This document shows, in pieces, positions 1 through 7,699 of a stretch of DNA of 35,733 nucleotides. Below the pieces are notes generated by a model. That model did no database searches and was not told where the DNA came from. It saw nothing but the letters and a program-made list of their open reading frames with translations. The position numbers were made by a program, and so were the translations under genes. Origin of the DNA: Gammaproteobacteria bacterium (GTDB lineage Bacteria > Pseudomonadota > Gammaproteobacteria > Pseudomonadales > Azotimanducaceae); contig JAJFKA010000128.1 of assembly GCA_021773555.1 (NCBI GenBank), forward strand, positions 1 through 35,733, given 5' to 3'. How positions within the stretch are numbered: the stretch's first letter is position 1; each line of letters opens with the position of its first letter.

Positions 1-720
1 GATGCCATCACGATTGAATGCATAGATGTCTGTCTTGTCATCGATTGTTACTGGATACGCAGTTTTCAGCGAGACAACGTGCGAAAAATCCCGTTCCGGG
101 GCAACGGCGAGCACCAGCACTGCGAGTGCGCCAGCCTCTTCCAATGGAATTTGCTTCGCGAGCAGCAGCAGCGGCGGCACCAGCTTTCTGCCGCTGTTCG
201 AAGGTACTGCTGGTAACGAGCGCGGAAGTTGGACAAATACGCCTTCGGAATCCAGTATATCGTCGACATCGACCAGCGGTAGAATAGCGTCGTTGCCAGC
301 GTCAATTACATGTCCGGCACTGGTCAGTAATCCCGCATCCCGGAATACAATCAGGTAGGTTGCATGATTTCCGGGCGCCAGGTTTATTTGTTCAGCCAAC
401 CAGCTTTGTAACGATGACAATGCATCAGTTCGACATGATTGTTCACATTCCGTCCCCGACAACGAGTTTAATGAGGTTACTAAAAAGGGATCTGTCGCAA
501 TCATTTCGATGTTGACTTGCTCTGCCTTGAGCCAGGCACGAAATGCACCAACCGAGCTGGAGAGTAGCAGTTCCAATTTTTCTTCCAGACCCTGCTGATT
601 CATTCGCTCCAGCAAGGTTCCGCCCAGTAAGGACATCAGCAACAGGATGAAAACCACCACCTTCAGGGTGGCACCGACAGTTAAGTGCTTTAGCAAATTC
701 TGTAGAACCCCCGTTTTCAT
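1..720 (-). CDS. Membrane sensor protein, N-terminal part (Cache-like periplasmic domain), cut by window edge
   Basis: An open frame starts at the ATG at 720 and runs without a stop off the left edge (240 codons). An in-frame TGA lies just upstream, so 720 is the earliest possible start. Residues about 15-36 form one transmembrane helix, and an extracytoplasmic region rich in alternating helices and strands follows. The end visible here (about residues 228-240, with a TDIYAFNRDG-type segment) resembles the strand found in double-Cache sensor domains. The protein lies 119 bases downstream of an OmpR-type response regulator on the same strand, so it is probably that regulator's sensor histidine kinase. 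The cytoplasmic half is outside the window, so a diguanylate cyclase or chemoreceptor output is equally possible. Confidence 0.75.
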   Translation of the reverse strand, partial: MKTGVLQNLLKHLTVGATLKVVVFILLLMSLLGGTLLERMNQQGLEEKLELLLSSSVGAFRAWLKAEQVNIEMIATDPFLVTSLNSLSGTECEQSCRTDALSSLQSWLAEQINLAPGNHATYLIVFRDAGLLTSAGHVIDAGNDAILPLVDVDDILDSEGVFVQLPRSLPAVPSNSGRKLVPPLLLLAKQIPLEEAGALAVLVLAVAPERDFSHVVSLKTAYPVTIDDKTDIYAFNRDGI

Positions 721-839
721 CCCTGATGTGCCGAGTCGAGCGGGTCATCTCGCGATTACGTGCTGCGACCCTTAAAAAAGAGATCGGCACTAACTCTGGC
801 CTAGATGTGCACCCTTGCTAAATGAATACAGCAATGTGC

Positions 840-1592
840 TCAGGCTTGCAAGCCCACCATCGCTACATCCTGGCTGGGAGCCTTGCTGACGCGACCGGTG
901 AATTTGTAACCGGCACCTCGGATGGTTTTAATCAGGATTGGCCGAAGCGGATTTGCTTCTATTTTCTTGCGCAGTTTGCCTACCAGTACATCAACGCTCC
1001 GATCCGACGAAAACCAATCTCGCCCGGAGATAATGTTCATAATGAAATCCCGATTAAGAACACGGTTAGCAGATTTCACCATGGCGGCTAATAGACAGAA
1101 CTCATAATTTGTGAGATCAATGCACGCACCCGCTGAATCGGTTAGTTCATGGGTATCCAGATCGAGCATGAAGCGATCAAAGTAAACTTTACCCTCGACA
1201 TTCGTCGTATCGGTTCTTTGCACTCGACGTAGCGTCGTGCGAATCCGCGCCAGAAGCTCACGCCTGTCGAAGGGTTTTGCGACAAAATCATCTGCACCTA
1301 CTTCCAGCCCCACGACTTTATCGACAGGGTCCTCGCTACCGGTAACGATAATGATACCAATCTGGGCATCGCGTTGACGAATCTCCCGGGCGAGCTCCAG
1401 GCCATGGTAACCAGGCATATGCAGATCCAGGAGTACGAGGTCTGTCGGTGTGCTACCAATCTGCTTGGTCATCTGATCACCATTGTGTGCAACCTTGACT
1501 TCGAAACCCTCGCTACACAAGTAATTGCTTAGCAATCGACAGATATTCCTGTCGTCGTCCACTATCAGGATTTTTGCTTCTTGTGACATCAT
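840..1592 (-). CDS. OmpR/PhoB-family response regulator
   Basis: This 250-aa protein is a DNA-binding two-component response regulator. Residues 7-120 are a receiver domain with an acidic pocket (VDDD, 11-14), the phosphoacceptor Asp56 in DLVLLDLHMP, the switch Thr84 and the conserved Lys106 in AKPF. Residues about 135-235 form an OmpR-type winged helix ending in the typical IRGAGYKF strand. The length is usual for the family. Two adjacent ATG codons (1590 and 1587 region) are possible starts, with a GTGAG-like site 6-9 bases upstream. It sits between a GGDEF-type protein and a membrane sensor on the same strand, and the sensor is its likely partner. The wing sequence resembles TorR/ArcA-type regulators, but the target genes cannot be inferred. 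Confidence 0.93.
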   Translation of the reverse strand: MMSQEAKILIVDDDRNICRLLSNYLCSEGFEVKVAHNGDQMTKQIGSTPTDLVLLDLHMPGYHGLELAREIRQRDAQIGIIIVTGSEDPVDKVVGLEVGADDFVAKPFDRRELLARIRTTLRRVQRTDTTNVEGKVYFDRFMLDLDTHELTDSAGACIDLTNYEFCLLAAMVKSANRVLNRDFIMNIISGRDWFSSDRSVDVLVGKLRKKIEANPLRPILIKTIRGAGYKFTGRVSKAPSQDVAMVGLQA

Positions 1593-1708
1593 CGAGAACT
1601 CACCTGCGCCAGATCTGTTGGAGGTAATAAGTCTTCGACATGAATCGCCAAAATCTTTAGCGTTACTGGCAGCCTTCCTCCCCGCAAACCGTAGCAGGCT
1701 TACAGTAT

Positions 1709-2680
1709 TTATCCAGCCATGCTGTTTGAACGCTGCGCCAACGGCATCGGAGAATTGTCACCGCTTTGCCTGGAAGCAATCTGTTTAACGAGATTTTCCT
1801 GCCGTGCCTGATATTGTGCAACCTTGTTTACATAACAGGCGACCCTGTCGCGGCCTTCGTTGACAGCAAGATCAAGCGCTTCCGAAGCCTGCCTGAGCAA
1901 CTGGGTCGGAGACTCTGCACCGGAGTAGGCGCAAACCCCCGCAGAAGTTGTGAAATCCAGTTTGGTATCCCCAGGCACATACAACTGGGCAATCAGGTTA
2001 TTGATTCGATTAACTGCCTGCACAGCCTCAGACTCATCGGCCCCAGAGATCAGCATCGCGAAGTCTTCCACTGACAATCGGCCTACAGCGTCCACCTCTC
2101 GCAGAGTGCCTTTCACCATTCGGCCAAATAATCGTGCAATTTCGTTTCCTGTCTCCAGCCCATGGACTTCGAGGACATCTATCAACTGATCGATCTGGAT
2201 GACAACCAGACTGAATTTATAGTCAAATCGGTCACACAGAGACATGTGCTGAGACAGGACTTCCTGGAAATGCTGAGCGTTGTAACACCCCGTGAGTTCA
2301 TCCAAAGTGGTTACTTCACGAAGCTGGGCTTTGGTGTGCCGTAACTTTCGATTCACATCATCAAGTTCAGCGCTTAAGTGCCTGGCATTCCTGGCGAGTT
2401 CATCGATTGTTGCGCCCACAACCAGATTTAACGCGAAGACCAGCAGCGGAATGCTGATCGACAGCACCAGCCACAACCCGGGTGCCCAGTCATCGCGAAC
2501 CGATAGATATTGCAGCGCAAATAACACAAACGCCGTGGACACGACAGAAGACACGTAGACCTGTATCTTTTTCTTTCCCAGCACAAGCGAACAACCCGAT
2601 CGTACACCGTCATCAGGTCGATCCCTGGTAATCTTGACGATGCGGTGAAGGTAAAGCGATATTTTTGAATTGATAGACAC
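1709..2680 (-). CDS. Membrane-anchored GGDEF-domain protein with degenerate active site
   Basis: This 323-aa protein has two predicted transmembrane helices (about 42-60 and 70-89), a short coiled coil (about 92-122) and a GGDEF-fold domain (about 123-290). The domain entry TLDELTGCYN (124-133) is typical of diguanylate cyclases. The signature itself reads SVEDF (203-207) instead of GGDEF. The usual metal- and substrate-binding segment (D..FK..ND..GH) is also altered, with Leu in place of the key Asn near residue 170. Cyclic-di-GMP synthesis is therefore unlikely, and a role as nucleotide sensor or protein partner is an inference. The start is GTG at 2680 with AGGA six bases upstream. It sits on the same strand as the response regulator and sensor downstream. 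Confidence 0.88.
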   Translation of the reverse strand: MSINSKISLYLHRIVKITRDRPDDGVRSGCSLVLGKKKIQVYVSSVVSTAFVLFALQYLSVRDDWAPGLWLVLSISIPLLVFALNLVVGATIDELARNARHLSAELDDVNRKLRHTKAQLREVTTLDELTGCYNAQHFQEVLSQHMSLCDRFDYKFSLVVIQIDQLIDVLEVHGLETGNEIARLFGRMVKGTLREVDAVGRLSVEDFAMLISGADESEAVQAVNRINNLIAQLYVPGDTKLDFTTSAGVCAYSGAESPTQLLRQASEALDLAVNEGRDRVACYVNKVAQYQARQENLVKQIASRQSGDNSPMPLAQRSNSMAG

Positions 2681-2744
2681 AATTGATCCTGATTTTTTAC
2701 CTATAGATTAGTTTTTCGGCATTTTCATCGGCTAACTTTAACGG

Positions 2745-3041
2745 CTAGACACTGACAATTCGGACCACCAGTTGATTTTCCTTTGAGGCAAGTTCATAGC
2801 CCGGGGGCAAACAAGTTCGCAAGCCTTCTGAACGATACGAAGTTGAATCCAAAACCGCGCAATGCGCACAACTCGCTAATTTCTGACGAACAAGATTCGC
2901 AGCCACAGGAACCTCGTGAATTTTTGGCGGTACCGAAAGCACGATCCGTAAAACAGCCTGCGCTCCCGGAAGGGAGGCATCAGCAGATACCTGTTGAGCC
3001 ACGCTCAGGAGAATGAGAACCTTCAACATAGTTTTAAGCAT
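2745..3041 (-). CDS. Small secreted protein, unknown function
   Basis: I do not recognise this 98-aa protein. Residues 1-20 form a clear Sec signal peptide: a short basic start, a hydrophobic core and a cleavage site after VSA. The mature part is about 78 residues with a CAHC pair near residue 57-60 and a third cysteine near 77, so a disulfide in the periplasm is possible. The start at 3041 is well supported by GAGGA seven bases upstream. It lies between the receiver-PAS-kinase gene and the GGDEF-type gene, all on the same strand, so it may be a periplasmic accessory of the signalling block. That role is inferred from position only. Confidence 0.7.
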   Translation of the reverse strand: MLKTMLKVLILLSVAQQVSADASLPGAQAVLRIVLSVPPKIHEVPVAANLVRQKLASCAHCAVLDSTSYRSEGLRTCLPPGYELASKENQLVVRIVSV

Positions 3042-3170
3042 CTGCCGTTCCTCACGCTTCCAGGAGCTGACACAATAAGGGGGGTTGGTAACGACAATTC
3101 TACTGAAACGTAAGTTTTCGCGATGATGTGTTAAGTTTGTAATCGGCGCTGTTTCGAATGTGACTAGTTC

Positions 3171-4709
3171 TCAAGCAGATCCTTTGCCACCCGAGACGGA
3201 CTTTTCACGTGGCAGTAACACATCGAACTGCACTCCGCCGAGTTCGCTGGCATCCACAACAATCACACCGCCATTCTGAGTCACAGCACCATAAACAGAT
3301 GACAAGCCCAGGCTACCATCCCTGCCGTGCTTCGAACCGGAATAAAAGGGCTCAAAGAGATGTTTACGCGATTCAGCATCAAGTCCAGGTGCTGAATCCG
3401 AAATTCGCAACACAACAAAATCCCCATTGAGCTGAATGCCGAGGCAATGCGCTTCCTCCTTATCCACATGTCGGTTGTAGGTTTTAAGCGCAATCCGCCC
3501 GCCTCCAGGCATCGCATCATTACTGTTCGTCACAAGATTGACGATAATCTGCTGCAACTGAGCCTTGTCTATCACTATTGGCCACAACCCGGGATCAAGG
3601 TCAACGTGCATGACGATCCCTGGATTCAATATCGATGACACCATCTTATTGGCACCGGAAATCACATCATTAAGGTTCAGGAAGCTTGGCTTGACCGCTT
3701 GCTTTCGGCTGAAAGTAACCAGCTGCTCGATGAGCTCGGAGGCTTTCTCACAGCTCTCAATGATATTTTGCAGTTCATTCTCCGCATTATGATCAGCCAT
3801 CGTCTCGAGTAATCCCAGTTCCGCGTACCCAATTATCGCTGTTAAGCGATTATTCAGGTCGTGAGCAACACCTCCGGCCAGGCGTCCAATGGATTCCATT
3901 TTCATCGCCTGATAGAGATCCTCGGCGAGGCGTTCTCGCTCGCTCTGTGCGGCTTTAACCTCTGTCAGGTCATGCAGAATGCTGGAAAAGTGCGTAACGT
4001 TGTTATCCTGGTCTTTGTGCGCAATCAACACCTGCGAGACCGGCACCGGATCCCCATGGATCGGTCTTAAGCTCGTTTCCGTTCGCCATACACCATGTTC
4101 TATTGCGTGTGGTATTCCTGTAGCGATTAAGTTTGCCGAGCTCTCATGGTCGTGTATCTCGAACAGCCGAATACAGGAGACATCTTCAGACTCATGCAAT
4201 CCCATCATGATTCGACCGTGCAAATTCAAGTGCAGAAAGAAGCCATCTACATCTGTCGTGCCAACAAAATCCGGTGTCGCATCCCAGATCGCGATCAAGT
4301 GCTCCTGATGCTGGGCTGTCTGTGAGGCCGCTAAGGCCAGGCCCCAGTCGCGTACATTATTAGCTACTGTGCGCGGCAGTCGCGCCAATGTTTCCTCGTT
4401 TTTTTCAAGGAATTCGATTGCCCCGGCGGCGATGGCCTGTTCACTCTGGGCCTGATCATTGCCAAGCGCAATCAGGCGGAAAGTCTCATTCGTGTCTCTT
4501 AACCGGAGCAGCGACAATCCACAACCGTCAGGTAATATCGAATCTGCTACAACCAGATCGACTTTGCGGTTTTCGATAAAGCAACTTGCTTCATCGAGAC
4601 TGCAAACAAGAGATACCATGGTGCCTTTTTCCGACTGGCACGGTTTGAGCGCATCCCTTAGTTGCTTGTCACCGACTACCAGCACGTGATTCTTGATATT
4701 CATCATCAT
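3171..4709 (-). CDS. Receiver-PAS-histidine kinase (atypical hybrid sensor kinase)
   Basis: This is a soluble kinase of about 512 aa with no transmembrane segment. From the chosen start, residues 5-115 form a receiver-like domain with Asp56 as probable phosphoacceptor and Lys103. The usual switch Thr appears replaced by Gly. A PAS domain follows (about 135-245), then a HisKA helix with His283 in GGVAHDLNN and a HATPase domain with an N box (QQIIVNLVTNSNDAMPGGG). The G1 box is altered (DSAPGL), while G2 (SLGLSS) is intact. A longer reading from 4784 is possible. However, the ATG at 4709 forms an ATGA overlap with the stop of the upstream HDOD gene, which suggests translational coupling. Having the receiver at the N-terminus lets the kinase be controlled by another kinase. 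Confidence 0.9.
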   Translation of the reverse strand: MMMNIKNHVLVVGDKQLRDALKPCQSEKGTMVSLVCSLDEASCFIENRKVDLVVADSILPDGCGLSLLRLRDTNETFRLIALGNDQAQSEQAIAAGAIEFLEKNEETLARLPRTVANNVRDWGLALAASQTAQHQEHLIAIWDATPDFVGTTDVDGFFLHLNLHGRIMMGLHESEDVSCIRLFEIHDHESSANLIATGIPHAIEHGVWRTETSLRPIHGDPVPVSQVLIAHKDQDNNVTHFSSILHDLTEVKAAQSERERLAEDLYQAMKMESIGRLAGGVAHDLNNRLTAIIGYAELGLLETMADHNAENELQNIIESCEKASELIEQLVTFSRKQAVKPSFLNLNDVISGANKMVSSILNPGIVMHVDLDPGLWPIVIDKAQLQQIIVNLVTNSNDAMPGGGRIALKTYNRHVDKEEAHCLGIQLNGDFVVLRISDSAPGLDAESRKHLFEPFYSGSKHGRDGSLGLSSVYGAVTQNGGVIVVDASELGGVQFDVLLPREKSVSGGKGSA

Positions 4710-5575
4710 GATCCAAAGAGTGCCTCGTGTACCTGCTGGAATTGCTCCTGACTCTCCGCAATCACCTCCGATAACTTGACACATTCCATTCCCTTGGACT
4801 CCCAGTGAGGCAGCGACTTCAATGCTTCTTCATCCATTATTTCCCCATGTTCCAGCCGTGACAAATGCTCATTGATAGCATCCGCGAGGCTAACGATCCG
4901 ACATTCAAGCTGATACTCCCCTGGACGCTCAGGATGGTGGTGATTTCGTACGGTATCGATAAGCAACTCCGGAAACTGCCAGAATGACGCCAATACACCA
5001 CCGACTTCACCATGATCAAATCCGATCAGTTCCAGTTCAACCGCATACTCGGGTTCACCCCGGGCGACAACCTGGCTGAGCACTTCCTCTCTGAACCGAA
5101 AGGCATTGGCATACATGATCAACTTGCCCACGTCCAGCAACAGTCCGGCGACAAATAGTTGCTCTTTGCGATGACGCAGGATACGTGCGGCAATCTGTCT
5201 CGCCAGCACGCCATTCATCAAACTGGTTTCCCAGAACTTGTGGATATCGATGCCGGAACTCGCGACCTTGTCCATGGTCTGTGTTATTGATGAGACGAGT
5301 ACAAGATTCTTCAGGTCATGCTCGCCGATCACACCCAGCGCGCTCGATATTTCACTGATCTTGTGAGACAAGCCATAGTAGGCACTGTTAACAATCCTCA
5401 GAATGCGCGCACACATTGAAGGATCCAGCATAACCAGGGAGGCGATGTCCTCGCGAGTGTGATTCGGGTCTTCCATCACCTGTTGTATTTTCAGGCAAGA
5501 TTCCGGCAGGGAAACCAGGTTACGACAACCTGCGACAAGTTCCTCTGGGGTCACACTTCGTTTTTGCTGGTGCAT
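4706..5575 (-). CDS. HDOD-domain signalling protein
   Basis: This 289-aa protein consists mostly of an HDOD domain (about residues 15-215), the non-catalytic relative of HD phosphohydrolases. Supporting segments are the DP.....ILRIVNSAYYG motif near residues 51-68, the ISEISSALGVIG segment, and FVAGLLLDVGKL around 142-153, where the catalytic HD of true hydrolases is replaced by LD. HDOD proteins act in bacterial signal transduction, often beside two-component or cyclic-di-GMP genes, mostly as protein scaffolds. The stop overlaps the start of the downstream kinase by the ATGA arrangement, so the two are probably made together and may interact. No strong ribosome binding site is visible before the ATG at 5575. 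Confidence 0.92.
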   Translation of the reverse strand: MHQQKRSVTPEELVAGCRNLVSLPESCLKIQQVMEDPNHTREDIASLVMLDPSMCARILRIVNSAYYGLSHKISEISSALGVIGEHDLKNLVLVSSITQTMDKVASSGIDIHKFWETSLMNGVLARQIAARILRHRKEQLFVAGLLLDVGKLIMYANAFRFREEVLSQVVARGEPEYAVELELIGFDHGEVGGVLASFWQFPELLIDTVRNHHHPERPGEYQLECRIVSLADAINEHLSRLEHGEIMDEEALKSLPHWESKGMECVKLSEVIAESQEQFQQVHEALFGS

Positions 5576-5649
5576 TGATCGCAGTCAGGTTTTTTCTCCC
5601 TTTAACTATCGACGATTGCCAGAAAATCTTGAGTATCTTCTGCAACTCC

Positions 5650-7218
5650 TCAGCCAATAGGTGGAGGAGGAACATCGAGCATGGTTTCGATCAGCATCGG
5701 GCCCCGTTCGCTCATCGCAGCAGCAAATAGCTTGTTGAATTCTTCAGCAGTTGTCGCCCTGGCGGCTTTTACGCCCATGCCCTCAGCCATCTTGACAAAA
5801 TCCAGGTCGGGATTACTTAAATCGAGCATATCGAGTGTCTTCTTATTCATCGACTGTGCACCAACTCTTTCAAGCTCAATCTGCAGTATCTGGTATTTAC
5901 GATTGGCAAATATCACTACACAAATATCCAGATTTTCTCTGGCCATCGTCCATAACGCCTGGATTGTATACATAGCCCCACCGTCACCATGCAGGCAAAT
6001 TACCTTTTGATTCGGGCAAGCAACGGCTGCACCAATCGCTGTTGGCAAGCCATAGCCAATTGAACCGCCAGTCAGCGACAACCACTCATGCGGCTCAGCC
6101 GATTCACTCAACGGATAGGTCAGAAATCCTGCAGTGGCGCTTTCATCAACTACGATTGCGTCGGTTGGCATCAACGCTGTAAACGCACGAGCGACAGTTT
6201 CCGGAGACAGCGCGCCCTGCGCGAGTTCCGGTTTGCGCAGCAACTGCCGACGCAATTCAACATTACCGGCGTCGAGTTCGTCGACGAGATTTTGCAAGGC
6301 TATTTCCGCGTTTTCAGAAACCTCCGCCAGGGTGTGCAATTGACTCCCCGGTGGATAAAACTCGCTCACCTTGCCCGGATACGCAAAAAAACCCACAGGC
6401 GCCTTGGTACCCACCATGATCAGTTGCTCAGCGCCTTTAAGTTGTACCGTCGCCTGTTCAGCGAAATAACCCAGCCTTTCTACCGCACATCGCCCCTCGC
6501 CACGCGCAATTCTGGGTGTAAAAGTGTCGCAGAAGACTCTGGAATTAGTTGCCTGGGCTACCTGATCCGCGAGTTCCAGGCAGCGCTCCGACAGCGCAAG
6601 GTTGGACATTAGCAGGATTGTTTTTTTACCGTTGGTCAACATCTCCGCCGCCTTACGCACCGCCGATTCAGACGCCTCCGGCATTGTCGGTAGCACCCGG
6701 GTTGCGGCGGCCGGACCAGACTCGTTCCAGGCACAATCCGCAGGAACGATCAAGGTCGCGATTTTCCCGGGTTTCTCATTCGCCGCCACCACCGCATCGG
6801 CTGCATCACCGGGCAGGCTCTGCGCATCGGAGACACTTTGGACCCAGTGCGAAACCGGTGCGGCCAGGCCTAAAACGTCAGAATTAAGGGGGGCATCGTA
6901 TTGTTTGTGGTAGGTCGCATGATCACCAATCAGGTTAATAACCGGTGAGTTTGCCTTTCTTGCGTTATGCAGGTTAGCAGAAGCATTGGATAATCCTGGT
7001 CCCAGGTGCAACAGCGTGCAAGCTGGTTTCCCCGCCATCCTGCCATAGCCATCCGCGGCACCTGAGCAAACGCCTTCAAACAAACTCAGAATGGCGCGCA
7101 TTCCACCGGATTTACCGATGGCAGCCACCATGTGCATCTCTGATGTACCGGGATTGCTGAAGCAAACCTCTACACCATTGTTAACAAGGGTTTCCAACAT
7201 ACTTTCAGCGCCATTCAT
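5650..7218 (-). CDS. Thiamine diphosphate-dependent enzyme, acetolactate synthase large-subunit-like
   Basis: This 522-aa protein has the three-domain ThDP enzyme plan. The N-terminal pyrimidine-binding domain carries the catalytic Glu48 in SLFEGVCSGAADGYGR. A central Rossmann-like domain spans about 190-330. The C-terminal diphosphate-binding domain carries GDGG at 411-414 and the metal-binding Asn439. The length fits benzoylformate decarboxylase and acetolactate synthase-like proteins. True biosynthetic IlvB/IlvI proteins are longer and have a small-subunit gene beside them, which is absent here. The substrate is therefore probably another 2-oxo acid. GGAG lies eight bases before the ATG at 7218. 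A TATACT box at 7273-7278 (minus) could belong to its promoter, but no good -35 is seen. Confidence 0.9.
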   Translation of the reverse strand: MNGAESMLETLVNNGVEVCFSNPGTSEMHMVAAIGKSGGMRAILSLFEGVCSGAADGYGRMAGKPACTLLHLGPGLSNASANLHNARKANSPVINLIGDHATYHKQYDAPLNSDVLGLAAPVSHWVQSVSDAQSLPGDAADAVVAANEKPGKIATLIVPADCAWNESGPAAATRVLPTMPEASESAVRKAAEMLTNGKKTILLMSNLALSERCLELADQVAQATNSRVFCDTFTPRIARGEGRCAVERLGYFAEQATVQLKGAEQLIMVGTKAPVGFFAYPGKVSEFYPPGSQLHTLAEVSENAEIALQNLVDELDAGNVELRRQLLRKPELAQGALSPETVARAFTALMPTDAIVVDESATAGFLTYPLSESAEPHEWLSLTGGSIGYGLPTAIGAAVACPNQKVICLHGDGGAMYTIQALWTMARENLDICVVIFANRKYQILQIELERVGAQSMNKKTLDMLDLSNPDLDFVKMAEGMGVKAARATTAEEFNKLFAAAMSERGPMLIETMLDVPPPPIG

Positions 7219-7500
7219 CGAGCCTGCTCCAGAGCAAATTTCAGGGTTATCCGACTATTCGGAAGACGCGCAAGTATAGCCTAATCTTTTCGAGTGGGGC
7301 CAAACCAGCAAGCATGGTGAAAATCACGATAATCCGGCCATATTGTTATCCTGTTCGCGCCTTGAGTTCGGTGAATAAATATTTTCCTTTATGTTTTCAA
7401 TGAGTTAAGGAACGGTAAAATGTTGGCACAATAAATGTATTAGAGAACCCATTAATCAAAAAGACCAGCGCCAGACCGGGCAGGCAACAGGGAAATACTA
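7219..7500. other. Divergent intergenic region, 282 bases
   Basis: This is the longest non-coding gap in the window. It separates the ThDP enzyme (minus) from the psp-type genes (plus). I see a sigma-54-like element at 7424-7439 reading right, a weak TATACT box at 7273-7278 reading left, and an AT-rich stretch around 7373-7400. I see no RNA gene, terminator or repeat in it. Confidence 0.6.
7424..7439 (+). promoter_or_regulatory. Sigma-54-like (-24/-12) promoter before pspA genes
   Basis: The sequence TGGCACAATAAATGTA matches the sigma-54 consensus TGGCACG-N4-TTGCA with a perfect -24 half (TGGCAC). At the -12 end it has ATGTA where TTGCA is expected, so the usual GC is GT. Transcription would begin near 7450, about 50 bases before the small ORF at 7501. 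Classical psp operons are driven by sigma-54 with the activator PspF, which supports the call. No pspF gene lies in the window. Confidence 0.5.
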
Positions 7501-7680
7501 ATGAGCAAGCGCAACTACAGATTTAATCCGCAGACAAATCTGCTGACGGTACTACTGCTGCTGATCACCATGACCGGCTTCGGCGTATTCGCCGAATGTA
7601 GAAGCAGTGATCGAGATGCCCAGCAGTTTTTACAATCAACCTCCACCCAGGCGACACCTGGGCAAACCAATCACAGATAA
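7501..7680 (+). CDS. Small exported or membrane-anchored peptide upstream of pspA (59 aa)
   Basis: This 59-aa frame runs from ATG at 7501 to TAA at 7680, with AGGGA a few bases before the start. Residues 1-12 are polar and basic, residues about 13-31 are strongly hydrophobic, and the tail is hydrophilic and rich in Gln, Thr and Ser. The hydrophobic core ends in VFA followed by Glu-Cys, which could be a signal peptidase I site or a single membrane anchor; it is not a proper lipobox. The stop lies 19 bases before the pspA start, downstream of the sigma-54-like element. Co-expression with pspA and a role at the inner membrane during envelope stress are therefore plausible. I know of no named family for it. 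Confidence 0.6.
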   Translation: MSKRNYRFNPQTNLLTVLLLLITMTGFGVFAECRSSDRDAQQFLQSTSTQATPGQTNHR

Positions 7681-7699
7681 TCGGACCGGAGTTACACCC

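Noticed and set aside
843-854. Palindrome GGCTTGCAAGCC at the end of the response regulator gene
   Set aside because: It lies inside the last codons, has no loop and no T run, and is explained by the coding sequence.
6088-6612. 174-codon plus-strand frame
   Set aside because: It is antisense to the ThDP enzyme, with low-complexity basic composition, no family features and no ribosome site. It is a shadow of the real gene.
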